Of a stretch of 64,000 nt of DNA, positions 44,798-53,872 are shown one piece after another; position 1 is the first letter of the stretch, and every line of letters starts with the position of its first letter. A program made the translations under genes and the position numbers. The DNA lies in NCBI RefSeq assembly GCF_002897295.1, contig NZ_BEXF01000008.1:62001-126000 (forward strand). The letters are read 5' to 3'. Source of the stretch: Brevibacillus reuszeri. GTDB taxonomy: Bacteria > Bacillota > Bacilli > Brevibacillales > Brevibacillaceae. Below the pieces are notes generated by a model that saw only the letters and a program-made list of their open reading frames with translations, made no database searches and had not been told where the DNA came from.

Positions 44798-45982
44798 ATG
44801 ACAACAGCAGCAGCTTTGAATCAGACAGTAGAAGCAATGAAGGAACAGGTCGTTGCTTGGAGACGCTATTTGCACGAAAATCCGGAGCTTTCCTTCCACG
44901 AAGAGAAAACGGCTCAGTTTGTATATGAGACGCTCAGTTCTTTTGGCAATTTGGAAATTTCAAGACCGACAAAAAATAGCGTAATGGCTCGTCTGATTGG
45001 CTCCGAACCAGGTAAAGTCTTGGCGATGCGCGCCGACATGGACGCCTTGCCGATTACGGAGGAAAACACGTTCGAATTTATTTCCAAAAACCCTGGCGTG
45101 ATGCATGCGTGTGGTCACGATGGACATACATCCATGCTGCTTGGCACAGCTAAAATTTTGTCCGGTATGAAGGATCAGATTAAAGGCGAAGTGCGCTTTT
45201 TGTTCCAGCATGCGGAAGAAGTATATCCAGGCGGCGCTGAGGAAATGGTGCAAGCGGGAGTTATGGATGGCGTAGACATGGTGATCGGTACACATCTGTG
45301 GTCCACAATGGAATTCGGAACAGTAGGAATTTGCCCGGGACCGATGATGGCAGCACCAGACACGTTTTGGATTACGGTGCTTGGAAAGGGTGGACATGCT
45401 GCCCTACCGCATGAAACGATCGACAGTATCGCGATTGCAGCGCAGGTCGTAACAAACCTTCAGCATGTTGTTTCCCGCTATGCCGATCCACTGGACAACC
45501 TGGTTCTCTCCGTTACGCAAATCATCGGGGGTACGACACACAATGTTATCCCAGGTGCAGTGAAGCTGTGCGGAACAGTCCGCAGCTTTGACAAGAATTT
45601 GCGCGAGTCGGTTCCTGCTATCATGGAGCGTGTCATCAAAGGGATTACCGACGCACATGGAGGAAGCTACGAGTTCAAGTATGAATTTGGCTACCGCCCT
45701 GTAATCAATGACGCAGAAGTCACTCAGCTGATGGAAGACGTCGTGGTTGAATCGCTGGGAGCTGAGTGGGTCGAGCATATGCGACCAACCATGGGCGGCG
45801 AAGACTTCTCTGCATTCCAGCAAAAAGCTCCAGGCTGCTTCTTTTACGTAGCTGCTGGAAATAAGGAAAAAGGCATTACTTATCCACACCACCACCCACG
45901 CTTTACGATTGATGAGGATGCTTTGGAAGTGGGCGTGAAGATGTTCGTTAACGCTGCAAGAAAGATCGTAATGGAAGGCTAG
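44798..45982 (+). CDS. M20-family amidohydrolase (N-acyl amino-acid/hippurate type)
   Basis: A 394-residue enzyme of the IAA-amino acid hydrolase group. Motifs: RRYLHENPELSFHEEKTAQ at the N-terminus, MRADMDALPITEENTF, MHACGHDGHTSMLLG, FQHAEEVYPGGAEEM and PHHHPRFTIDE. It hydrolyses N-acyl amino acids or similar amides with two metal ions. A short hairpin TCCGGG/CCCGGA (44758-44763, 44777-44782) sits just before its GAGGAGG ribosome site. It probably shares the carbamoylase transcript, which ends at a terminator. Confidence 0.9.
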   Translation: MTTAAALNQTVEAMKEQVVAWRRYLHENPELSFHEEKTAQFVYETLSSFGNLEISRPTKNSVMARLIGSEPGKVLAMRADMDALPITEENTFEFISKNPGVMHACGHDGHTSMLLGTAKILSGMKDQIKGEVRFLFQHAEEVYPGGAEEMVQAGVMDGVDMVIGTHLWSTMEFGTVGICPGPMMAAPDTFWITVLGKGGHAALPHETIDSIAIAAQVVTNLQHVVSRYADPLDNLVLSVTQIIGGTTHNVIPGAVKLCGTVRSFDKNLRESVPAIMERVIKGITDAHGGSYEFKYEFGYRPVINDAEVTQLMEDVVVESLGAEWVEHMRPTMGGEDFSAFQQKAPGCFFYVAAGNKEKGITYPHHHPRFTIDEDALEVGVKMFVNAARKIVMEG

Positions 45983-46003
45983 ACTAATCAAGACACATGA
46001 ACG

Positions 46004-46038
46004 AACCTCCTGTTTCTTTTCGAACAGGAGGTTTTTTA
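46004..46038 (+). terminator. Terminator of the carbamoylase/amidohydrolase operon
   Basis: AACCTCCTGTT (46004-46014) pairs perfectly with AACAGGAGGTT (46023-46033), followed by TTTT. Confidence 0.92.
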
Positions 46039-46101
46039 TTTTTGTTTATATTAATTTATTCCAATTTTATTAAAAAATGGATGGGGCTTCGTGTACTATT
46101 A

Positions 46102-46130
46102 TTAATACTCATACTTTTCAGACATATAAT
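46102..46130 (+). promoter_or_regulatory. Candidate sigma-A promoter of the ABC export operon
   Basis: A perfect TATAAT (46125-46130) lies 17 bases after TTAATA (46102-46107, four of six matches), just upstream of the TTG start at 46144. The message would have an almost leaderless short 5' end. Confidence 0.5.
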
Positions 46131-46143
46131 TGGGGGTGTCATT

Positions 46144-46836
46144 TTGGCTTTCATCTCAGAGGCGAGAGCGGTAGAACGTGTTTTTGGAAGAGGAGCTGCA
46201 GCCGTACGTGCGCTTCAGGGGGTAACGATACAAGTAGAAAAAGGCCGCTTGCTCGTCTTAAAAGGCAGGTCAGGGTCAGGAAAAACTACGCTACTGAACC
46301 TGCTGGGAGGTCTTGATCGACCAACAGCGGGAAGTGTGTATTTTCAGGGAAAGGAAATCGGACAGCTGTCTGATCGGGAACGAACCAGGATCAGGCAGAA
46401 GAATATGGGATTTATTTTCCAGTCATTTGGCTTGTTTCCGCTCATGTCTGCAGCCGAAAATGTCGAGTTTGGATTACGGCTGTCTGGCATCCCCGCCATG
46501 GAATGGAAAGATCGCATCCGTGACTCGTTGGATTTGGTCGGATTGTCCAAGCGGGCCCATCACCGTCCTTTTGAAATGTCGGGAGGGGAGCAGCAGCGCT
46601 GTGCAATCGCTCGAGCAGTCGCGGGCAAGCCACTCTTGCTGCTAGCGGACGAGCCGACTGCTGAGTTGGACAGCAAAATGGGCATGCATATTAGCCATGT
46701 GTTTCGCCGTCTCGTAGAAGAAGAGGGCATGAGTATTATCATGACAACCCATGATCCGAGTGTATTGGAGGTAGCAGATGATGTATGTGAACTGGAGGAC
46801 GGCTTCATCTTGGGCAAAGTGCATCCTCAGACATAA
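46144..46836 (+). CDS. ABC transporter ATPase (LolD/MacB-type), first of two
   Basis: TTG 46144 with GGGGGTG just upstream gives 230 residues; the longer upstream frame is not supported. Walker A GRSGSGKTTL, Q-loop IFQSFGLFPLMSA, signature MSGGEQQRCAIARA, Walker [13 protein letters not shown] and the switch histidine in MTTHDPSVLEV. This is the small ATPase class that powers MacB/FtsX-type permeases exporting peptides or lipids or doing mechanical work. It overlaps the adaptor gene by 59 bases. Confidence 0.93.
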   Translation: MAFISEARAVERVFGRGAAAVRALQGVTIQVEKGRLLVLKGRSGSGKTTLLNLLGGLDRPTAGSVYFQGKEIGQLSDRERTRIRQKNMGFIFQSFGLFPLMSAAENVEFGLRLSGIPAMEWKDRIRDSLDLVGLSKRAHHRPFEMSGGEQQRCAIARAVAGKPLLLLADEPTAELDSKMGMHISHVFRRLVEEEGMSIIMTTHDPSVLEVADDVCELEDGFILGKVHPQT

Positions 46837-47977
46837 AGGGAAAGCATATGCCACTGTTTTATTGTCGGCAATGCTTGCGGGCTGTTCGATTTTTCCGAAA
46901 GAGGAGGCAGTCTTGGCACCGCCTTTAGTAGAGCCCGCTCCGATTCAATACGAAGTAGCCGAAGTGGAGCAGGGAACTATCGTAAAAAGCGTGAAGGGAA
47001 GCAGCACATTCACGACTGTAGACAAGCGGGAGCTTTCTTTTCCAGAGACGAAGGGCTTCAGGCTAAAATCGTTTTCTGTTCAAAGTGGTGATCTGGTGAA
47101 AAAGGGGCAGGTGCTGGCCGAACTGGACGCAAGTGAGCTGGAAAGAGATATCGAATCAGCACGCTATGAGGTAGAAAAGGCAAAGCTGGAACTACTGGAA
47201 GCGGGACAGGATAACCACTACGAAGTGGAGGTAGCCAAGCTGGATGTACGCAAAGCAGAGATGAACGCCAAAGCGAGCGAGACCAAGCTTGCCCAAATCG
47301 AGTGGGACAAGTCCTTGTTAGAGCTAGCCAAATTGCAGGACCCGAAGCGCAAGGAGTATGCAGTGGAGCGCGCCAAGCTAAATCTCAAGCAAAAACAGAT
47401 GGAGCTCGGAAATCTTCAAAAACGGTTGACGGAAACCAAGCTGATATCACCGCTTGACGGGATTGTCATCTTCGTTAGCAATGAGCAGGTGGGGGATGAA
47501 GTGGATGCGCATCAAACCTTGGTAACAGTCGGAGATCCCAAGAAGCTGTTTATTTTGTATACGGCTCCGGAGAAAGAAGCGATCAAGGACGTACTGGAAG
47601 GAATGAAAGTGACACTTGCTTGGAGTAATGGAGCGAAAGGGGAAGGAACAGTCGTGCAGACACCGCTCAGCGTTCCGGACAATTTGCCAGAGGATTTGAC
47701 TCGATTGTACGAACGAAGCCTCCTCATCTCCCCGAAGAATCTCGCCGAGGACATTGAGACTGGCACTAGCGTTTCGATCGAGGTGATCGTCGACAAAAAG
47801 GATCAGGCGTTGATCATACCGAAGCGAGCACTTCATGACTTTTCCGGAAGGCAATACGTCCGGGTGCTGGAGGGCAAGAGCAAAAAAGAAATCGATGTGG
47901 AAGTCGGAATCATCAATCAGACGCAGGTCGAAATTCGCAGTGGACTGAAAGCAGGTCAGTTGGTCATTTTGGAATAG
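46778..47977 (+). CDS. HlyD/MacA-type membrane-fusion lipoprotein adaptor
   Basis: A 399-residue protein starting at ATG 46778 (GGAGG inside the ATPase gene). A basic head, then a signal with lipobox LSAMLAGCS (Cys near residue 36). A barrel-sandwich half (FPETKGFRLKSFSVQSGDLVKKGQVLAELD) is followed by a coiled-coil hairpin (about 120-210) and its second half (TKLISPLDGIVIFVSNEQVGDEV). MacA-like adaptors join MacB-type permeases to outer structures; in Gram-positives they form outer-surface assemblies such as YknX. The YknWXYZ and similar systems export toxic peptides. Confidence 0.88.
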   Translation: MMYVNWRTASSWAKCILRHKGKAYATVLLSAMLAGCSIFPKEEAVLAPPLVEPAPIQYEVAEVEQGTIVKSVKGSSTFTTVDKRELSFPETKGFRLKSFSVQSGDLVKKGQVLAELDASELERDIESARYEVEKAKLELLEAGQDNHYEVEVAKLDVRKAEMNAKASETKLAQIEWDKSLLELAKLQDPKRKEYAVERAKLNLKQKQMELGNLQKRLTETKLISPLDGIVIFVSNEQVGDEVDAHQTLVTVGDPKKLFILYTAPEKEAIKDVLEGMKVTLAWSNGAKGEGTVVQTPLSVPDNLPEDLTRLYERSLLISPKNLAEDIETGTSVSIEVIVDKKDQALIIPKRALHDFSGRQYVRVLEGKSKKEIDVEVGIINQTQVEIRSGLKAGQLVILE

Positions 47978-47988
47978 GGGGACAAGGC

Positions 47989-50874
47989 GTGGCAATGTTG
48001 CAAATGATCCTGCGGAAAATGCTGAACAACCGCTGGCTCGTCGGCAGCCTGCTGATGGGGCTGATAGTCGCGGTTGGACTGGCTTCGAGCATACCCGCCT
48101 TCACGACAGGCGTACAGCAGCGTATGTTGACCAAGGACCTGGAGCAATACCAAAAGGATAGCAAGCATTTTCCAGGCGGGCTGCTAGTTTCGATCAATCT
48201 AAATAAGCTGGCACAGGATAGCTCCACACTTCTTCAACAGATGGAAAGCTATCTTCAGAATAAAGTAATAGAGCCGCTTCAGGTGCCTGTATATGAACAT
48301 ACGACAGTCTTGCGGACAGTTCCGTTCCAGGCAATTTTGGCAGACCAAAAAAAGGAGCGAGCCACACTTCCTGAAAGCACGCCGCTGTATATGCTAAGCG
48401 AGCTGGAAAAGCATATGACCCTTGTCGATGGGCGACTGCCTGAAGCAGTTCCTGTAGATGGCGTGTACGAAGCGCTAGTGACAGAAAAAGCTTTGAAGGA
48501 TCGGCGGATGATACTGGGAAGTACATACGAGCTAACATCCGACAAAGAGGCTACTTTCAAAATGTTTATCAAGCCAGTCGGGGTTTTTAAAGAAAAAGAG
48601 GGAAACGATCCGTACTGGTTCGCTTCTACTGGCGAATACACGAAGGGCTTTGTGATCAATGAGCAGCTGTTTCGCAAATTGCTTTTGCAGGAACAAAATC
48701 TGGTGAGCTCGATCCAGCTTTACACTGCCTTTCACTATCAATCGTTTCGCGCCTTGGATAAAGACCGGCTGATCTCGACTACCTCTGACGTCGAAGATCA
48801 GCTGCTTCAGTACGGATTGAAGAAAAATGAGTTCAGAGTTCAATTTCCTGCCAGCAGCATCGTCAGCAAATATGATGAGCAGAGCAAACAATTTCGGATG
48901 ATTCTCTGGTCACTCTACGTCCCTATCTTTGTCATGTTAGGGCTGTATCTGGTGATGGTGTCGGGATTGATTGTGGAGCGTCAGCGTACAGAAATTGCTG
49001 TATTGAGCAGCAGGGGAGCTAGTCGTTTCAAGGTGTTTTTTATTTTTTTCATGGAGATCGTCATCCTTGGACTATGCGCACTTGCGATCGGTCCGTTTGT
49101 GGGGGTACTGCTTAGCAAATTGCTTGGCATTTCCAATGGCTTTCTCCAGTTCGTCGATCGGACGGGGCTGGATGTTACCCTGAACGAGGAAGTATTCGTT
49201 TATGCTGGCTGGACGGTCGTCTTGTGTGTCGCTTTGAATCTGGTATCTGTTTTTATGGCGACGAGAAAAAACATTGTATCGCACAAGCAAGAGGTAGCGC
49301 GGATGACTGGGCAAATCATCTGGCATCGCCTGTTTCTGGATGTCTTACTGCTTTTGATCTCTTGGTACGGCTGGTATTCCTATCAAAAGACGCTTGATTT
49401 TGTAGCCGGGTCAAGCGAGAACACTCCAGTGATGTCTGTTGATTTCTTGCTCTTTTTTGTGCCTGTTCTCTTTGCTTTGGGGTTTGGCCTATTTTGTCTT
49501 CGAGTCTACCCGTGGATTCTGAGGCTTGTATTGTGGGCGGGGCGTCACTTTTTTCCTCTTTCTCTGCATACTACCTTGGTGCAGGTCGGGCGAGCTTCCC
49601 GGCACTATCAGTTTCTCATGCTGTTTGTCACCATCACCGTAGCCGTAGGAATGTTCAGTGCGAGTATGGCACGTACGATCAATCAGAATGCAGAAGAGCG
49701 CATACGCTACGACACAGGTGCAGATATTCGCTTGAAAGTAGACTGGAATAGCGATAAGCCTGCCGTTATGATTCATCGAAATCCGATGAATGGACCAGAA
49801 GGGGAAGCTATGAATAGCAACGAGCCAGAGGCAGTGCCTATAACGTACGAGGAACAAGATTTTGCAGCTTACTCACAGCTGCCAGGGGTGAAGCATGCAG
49901 CCAAGGTTTATGTGAATGAGTTGGCGGAGGCGTCTTTTGGCGATCGCTCGGCTATGGGAGTGTCACTGATGGGCATCAATCCACAAGATTTCGGGCAGGT
50001 CGCATGGTGGAAGCCAGCATTGTTTCCGCATCATTTCTATGAATATTTGAATCTTTTAGCCCAAGAGCCTCAAGCAGTTATCGTTTCACGAACTCTTGCA
50101 GACAAGCTGAATGTGATTGAGGGACAAACGATTGTAGTCGGTTGGAAGGATGCGCGCCCGGCAGAAGCGATCGTGTATGCCATCGTAGATTATTGGCCGG
50201 GCTGGAATCCGGTGCCGAAAAAAGGAACATACAGCAATGGAAAAGAAGAGCGGTATCTGGTAGTGGCCAATCTTCCGTTCGTACAAGATAAAATGCGACT
50301 GGAGCCGTATCAAGTCTGGCTCGATATGAACCCCGAGGCATCCACCGAGGACCTCTATGAAGGAATCTCTCAGGCAAATATCAGACTGAGTCAGCTGGAT
50401 AATGCGGGGCAGCAATTGATCAAGGTAAAAAACAGTGCCTATTACTTAGGCTTGAACGGTGCTTTGACGCTTGGCTTCCTCTTGTCCATGCTGATTACGT
50501 TTATCGGGTACATCATGTACTGGGTGCTTACGCTTGGAGCGCGCAAATTGCAATATGGTGTTTTTCGTGCCATGGGAATGCCATTTGGGCAGCTTGTACG
50601 CGTTCTAGCATGGGAGCAGTTACTGACGTTTGGTATTGCGTTTGCCATTGGTATGATGGCGGGGAAACTGGCAAACATGCTATTCCTTCCTGCACTAGGT
50701 TTGTATCTTCAGGCGGATAAACAGGTACCGCCCTTTTCAGTGGTGTCTAACCCGCAAGATGAACAGATCATTTATACGTTTACTGCGATCACATTGATGA
50801 TTGGAATCGGGGTCGTGGGCATCCTGTTGTCTCGCTTGCAGATCCATCAAGCCGTGAAGCTGGGGGAGGATTAA
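47989..50874 (+). CDS. Large FtsX-domain ABC permease
   Basis: A 961-residue permease, GTG 47989 (or ATG 47995) after GGGGGACAAGG. N-terminal helix (about 17-37), an outer domain of about 260 residues, FtsX block one (about 300-440, LYVPIFVMLGLYLVMVSGLIVERQRTE then IAVLSSRGASRFKV), further helices to about 560, a second outer domain (about 565-815) and FtsX block two (about 820-955, FRAMGMPFGQLVRVLAWEQ). It is twice the size of MacB and like permeases of lipoprotein or antimicrobial-peptide exporters. The substrate is unknown. Only five bases separate it from the second ATPase. Confidence 0.88.
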   Translation: MAMLQMILRKMLNNRWLVGSLLMGLIVAVGLASSIPAFTTGVQQRMLTKDLEQYQKDSKHFPGGLLVSINLNKLAQDSSTLLQQMESYLQNKVIEPLQVPVYEHTTVLRTVPFQAILADQKKERATLPESTPLYMLSELEKHMTLVDGRLPEAVPVDGVYEALVTEKALKDRRMILGSTYELTSDKEATFKMFIKPVGVFKEKEGNDPYWFASTGEYTKGFVINEQLFRKLLLQEQNLVSSIQLYTAFHYQSFRALDKDRLISTTSDVEDQLLQYGLKKNEFRVQFPASSIVSKYDEQSKQFRMILWSLYVPIFVMLGLYLVMVSGLIVERQRTEIAVLSSRGASRFKVFFIFFMEIVILGLCALAIGPFVGVLLSKLLGISNGFLQFVDRTGLDVTLNEEVFVYAGWTVVLCVALNLVSVFMATRKNIVSHKQEVARMTGQIIWHRLFLDVLLLLISWYGWYSYQKTLDFVAGSSENTPVMSVDFLLFFVPVLFALGFGLFCLRVYPWILRLVLWAGRHFFPLSLHTTLVQVGRASRHYQFLMLFVTITVAVGMFSASMARTINQNAEERIRYDTGADIRLKVDWNSDKPAVMIHRNPMNGPEGEAMNSNEPEAVPITYEEQDFAAYSQLPGVKHAAKVYVNELAEASFGDRSAMGVSLMGINPQDFGQVAWWKPALFPHHFYEYLNLLAQEPQAVIVSRTLADKLNVIEGQTIVVGWKDARPAEAIVYAIVDYWPGWNPVPKKGTYSNGKEERYLVVANLPFVQDKMRLEPYQVWLDMNPEASTEDLYEGISQANIRLSQLDNAGQQLIKVKNSAYYLGLNGALTLGFLLSMLITFIGYIMYWVLTLGARKLQYGVFRAMGMPFGQLVRVLAWEQLLTFGIAFAIGMMAGKLANMLFLPALGLYLQADKQVPPFSVVSNPQDEQIIYTFTAITLMIGIGVVGILLSRLQIHQAVKLGED

Positions 50875-50878
50875 GCGG

Positions 50879-51751
50879 ATGATTGTATGTGAAAATTTGG
50901 TCAAAATCTATAAAGCAGCCGATCTGGAAGTGGTTGCGCTGCAAGGACTTGACTTAAAGGTAGAGAACGGAGAACTGATGGGGATTATTGGGAACAGCGG
51001 AAGCGGCAAATCGACGCTCTTAAACATGCTGGGAGGATTGGACCGTCCGTCCGCAGGCAAGCTGTTCGTAGCGGGAGCGGACCTCTTTCGGCTGACGAAC
51101 GCAGAGCTGGTCAAGTATCGTCTCGAGACAGTAGGCTTTGTCTGGCAGAACAACGCCCGTAACCTGATTCCCTATCTCACCGCCCAGCAAAATGTGGAGC
51201 TGCCGATGCTTTTGCGGGGCAAGCGAAAACGAGAGCGAGCAAAGGAATTATTGGATTTGGTTGGATTGAGTCACCGAAAAAACAACAGGCTCAGTGAGCT
51301 GTCCGGAGGCGAGCAGCAGCGAGTAGCCATTGCGATTGCACTTGCTAATGAGCCGAAGCTGCTATTAGCTGATGAGCCGACAGGTAGTGTCGATACCCGG
51401 ACAGCTGCAATGATTCTTGACCTTTTTCAGGAGCTCAACCGTTCGTTCGGGCTCACGGTTGTCATCGTGACACATGATTTGGAGCTGGCGCGAAAGGTAG
51501 ATCGAGTAGTAGCTATCCGTGACGGAAAAACGTCAAGTGAGATCGTGCGGCGAAAAGGCGCAGTTGCAGAACAGGCCGTGCTTCCTGACGGAGAGGCGGC
51601 GGAGGAAGACACCCATGATGAATGCGCTGTGCTTGATCAGGCAGGGCGACTGCAAATTCCAGAGGAGTATCTTCAGGCGATCGGAGCGGACGGGAAATTG
51701 CGGATTGAGCTAGAAGAGGATCGCATCGTACTTTTCCCGCCTCGCAGATGA
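50879..51751 (+). CDS. ABC transporter ATPase with AbrB-like C-terminal extension
   Basis: A 290-residue protein. Residues 1-225 are a LolD/MacB-type ATPase: [57 protein letters not shown] and [14 protein letters not shown]. After an acidic linker, residues about 248-290 read [21 protein letters not shown] then [14 protein letters not shown], the pattern of the swapped-hairpin AbrB/SpoVT fold. Such a domain usually dimerises and binds DNA, so the tail may regulate the ATPase or link it to gene control. It ends the operon. Confidence 0.88.
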   Translation: MIVCENLVKIYKAADLEVVALQGLDLKVENGELMGIIGNSGSGKSTLLNMLGGLDRPSAGKLFVAGADLFRLTNAELVKYRLETVGFVWQNNARNLIPYLTAQQNVELPMLLRGKRKRERAKELLDLVGLSHRKNNRLSELSGGEQQRVAIAIALANEPKLLLADEPTGSVDTRTAAMILDLFQELNRSFGLTVVIVTHDLELARKVDRVVAIRDGKTSSEIVRRKGAVAEQAVLPDGEAAEEDTHDECAVLDQAGRLQIPEEYLQAIGADGKLRIELEEDRIVLFPPRR

Positions 51752-51799
51752 GCTCTGTATAGAGGTTGTTTCAAAAAATGGTCATATGAACAGGCACGA

Positions 51800-52390
51800 T
51801 TACTGAATCCGAAACAGCTTTTGCCAAATCGTTGTCTTCCGCTCGGCATCCTTCATTTTTGCCAGCTGCGCTTTGGCATCCATGATGTCGCTCATCGCTT
51901 TGGTCAGACGGCGATCGCGCTCCTTCAGGCTGCTGCGGATGTACGCCTCCTGCTTTTCCACACGGGCCAGCAGCTCCTGATGGGCAGCATCCTGCTGCTT
52001 AACATGACTAGCTAGGATGTGCAATTTTTGGTCCAGCTGGGCAATAGATTCATCCTTCACTTGTGGGTGGAGCACTGGAGCCGGGGCCAGAGCTACGGCA
52101 GCTTCGCTACGAGGTGCGGGCTCAGACGAATTATGTGTGACGATCATTTGGGCTGCTTCTTCCTGTGGAACGAGCTGGTCCTTTGTCAGGCGGTAAAATC
52201 GTTGGAGTGCGTTAATATCGATTTGTCTGTATTCCCGACGATTTTGATTGTCGCGCAAAAACCAGTAGCCGTGGCTTTCCAAAAGCATGCTCCATTTGCG
52301 GAGTGTGCTTGCGCCGATCCCGAGTAAATCAGCGACCTCCCTGCCACTGTACGTCCGCTCTCTTGCAACCAATTCAATAACATTTCCCAT
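51800..52390 (-). CDS. MerR-type HTH protein with long coiled coil (RacA-like layout)
   Basis: ATG 52390, six bases after AGGAGGG, gives 196 residues. The N-terminal winged helix (YSGREVADLLGIGASTLRKWSMLLESHGYWF) extends to about residue 70, followed by an Ala/Pro linker and a coiled coil (about 110-185, LDQKLHILASHVKQQDAAHQELL). No MerR-type ligand cysteines. The combination is like RacA, which ties DNA to the cell pole, or plasmid-type DUF3967 proteins. Which of these it follows cannot be told here. Confidence 0.75.
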   Translation of the reverse strand: MGNVIELVARERTYSGREVADLLGIGASTLRKWSMLLESHGYWFLRDNQNRREYRQIDINALQRFYRLTKDQLVPQEEAAQMIVTHNSSEPAPRSEAAVALAPAPVLHPQVKDESIAQLDQKLHILASHVKQQDAAHQELLARVEKQEAYIRSSLKERDRRLTKAMSDIMDAKAQLAKMKDAERKTTIWQKLFRIQ

Positions 52391-52748
52391 GAGTATCCCT
52401 CCTGGCATGTATTTCCGATTGTCCTTGTATTACCGTTTCTGTGTGCAGCGGACTTTTCCTGTAGGAATCGTGCGACAAAAACCTGCAGTGTTCGTCTGCG
52501 GATGGAGAAGTTTTTCTTCTATGCGGCACCCAGCGACAAATCTCGCCTGAGCACCGACAATCCTCATCAGCAGATGTACGAATTCCCATTTGCCCGCTTG
52601 GCATGAATCACGCGAAACTATATGGTTTCAAGGCTAGGCAGAGGGACAAATGGTTACGGGTACAAGTACATTTTCATTCCAACTGTGCATTTGCTCTAGT
52701 AGGGCTATGCCAAATGTACATAGGATGCATGAGAAGGAGGGATTAACC
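52391..52748. other. Intergenic stretch without recognised features
   Basis: The 358 bases between the divergent HTH gene and the small DUF2642-like gene hold only their ribosome sites and, near 52480-52600, weakly similar short repeats (reading SADEDCR and SADEHCR on the minus strand). No promoter could be assigned with confidence. Confidence 0.4.
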
Positions 52749-52940
52749 ATGGCATTCAAAGACCAGGTGAAGAAATTCGAAGGAAGAAATGTAAGGGTCG
52801 AAACAAGAAACGGGACCTTTTTTGGCAAGCTTGTTGAGGTAAAATCGACCACCATTATTTTGCGTGAAAATGAAAATAATTGCCGTACTATCATCCGTGA
52901 TTCTCAAATTATTGCAGTAACTGAGCACAACAATCATTAA
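52749..52940 (+). CDS. Small DUF2642-like (Sm-like fold) protein
   Basis: ATG 52749 after AAGGAGGG gives 63 residues. The pattern FEGRNVRVETRNGTFFGKLVEVKSTTIIL is that of DUF2642-type proteins with a short SH3/Sm-like barrel, common among small Bacillales and spore-associated proteins. No partner is visible; it stands alone and has its own terminator. The function is unknown. Confidence 0.7.
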   Translation: MAFKDQVKKFEGRNVRVETRNGTFFGKLVEVKSTTIILRENENNCRTIIRDSQIIAVTEHNNH

Positions 52941-52984
52941 TCGAAGCATCATCACTGGAAAAAGTAAGCAAGTAGTTGTCCCTC

Positions 52985-53013
52985 AGGCTGCCTTGCACTA
53001 GGCGGCCTTTTTC
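52985..53013 (+). terminator. Terminator after the small Sm-like gene
   Basis: AGGCTGCCT (52985-52993) pairs with AGGCGGCCT (53000-53008), one G-U pair, followed by TTTT. Confidence 0.85.
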
Positions 53014-53094
53014 CCCTATCCTGTTTTATTCCGCATTCTCTTCGTGGTAACATGATAGAGTAATGAAAAGATTACCAAGAAGGCAGGGGATACC

Positions 53095-53790
53095 ATGTTG
53101 GATATTAAATTTCACGGTCATGCCTCCGTACAATTGACTACCGAAGGGCACTCAATCATGATTGACCCGTTTATTTCAGGCAATCCGCTGGCAGCAACCA
53201 GGCTGGAAGACATTTCTGTGCAGTACATCCTGTTAACACACGGGCATATGGACCATATTCTGGACGCGGTTGAACTGGCAAAAGCGAACGACGCAACCAT
53301 TATTGCAACGCATGAGCTGGCTACATATCTTGGATGGAAAGGCGCCAAGACCTTCGCACTGAACCTTGGAGGAGCGACGACACTTCCGTTCGGGAAAGTA
53401 AAAATGACACAAGCCTTCCATAGCTCCGCAGTCGTCCTCGATGACGAGCAGCAAATCGTCTACATGGGGATGCCAGGCGGATTTATTATTGAAATCGGTG
53501 GCAAGACCGTCTACCACGCTGGGGATACGGGGTTGTTCGGGGATATGAAGCTGATTGGTGACAGCCACGATATCGACCTCGCGTTTTTGCCGATCGGGGA
53601 TGTATTCACGATGGGGCCAGAGGATGCGGTCAAGGCAGCAGAGTGGGTAGAAGCCGATTTTGTGGTTCCGATTCACTACGATACCTTCCCTCCAATCAAG
53701 CAGGATGGAGATGCGTTTGTAGCTGAGCTGGCAGAAAAAGATATTCGCGGAAAAGCACTGAAGCCAGGGGAGTCTCTGCGACTTCCGTAA
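53095..53790 (+). CDS. UPF0173 metal-dependent hydrolase (metallo-beta-lactamase fold)
   Basis: A 231-residue MBL-fold protein. The metal motif is LTHGHMDHI (His49, His51, Asp53, His54), with further ligands in QAFHSSA, TVYHAGDTGLFGDMKLIG and VPIHYDTFP. UPF0173/YtkL proteins are widespread in Bacillales; their substrate is not known. ATG follows AGGCAGGGG. Single-gene unit with terminator. Confidence 0.92.
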   Translation: MLDIKFHGHASVQLTTEGHSIMIDPFISGNPLAATRLEDISVQYILLTHGHMDHILDAVELAKANDATIIATHELATYLGWKGAKTFALNLGGATTLPFGKVKMTQAFHSSAVVLDDEQQIVYMGMPGGFIIEIGGKTVYHAGDTGLFGDMKLIGDSHDIDLAFLPIGDVFTMGPEDAVKAAEWVEADFVVPIHYDTFPPIKQDGDAFVAELAEKDIRGKALKPGESLRLP

Positions 53791-53810
53791 GACTAGTTGT
53801 TTTTTTGCAA

Positions 53811-53845
53811 GAAAGAGATAGCGTGGGTGCTATCTCTTTTCTTCA
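53811..53845 (+). terminator. Terminator after the UPF0173 gene
   Basis: GAAAGAGATAGC (53811-53822) pairs perfectly with GCTATCTCTTTC-like GCTATCTCTTTT (53829-53840), allowing one G-U at the base, and ends in a T-rich tract. Confidence 0.85.
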
Positions 53846-53872
53846 TTCAGCTTTTCCTGGGAGGAATGAATC

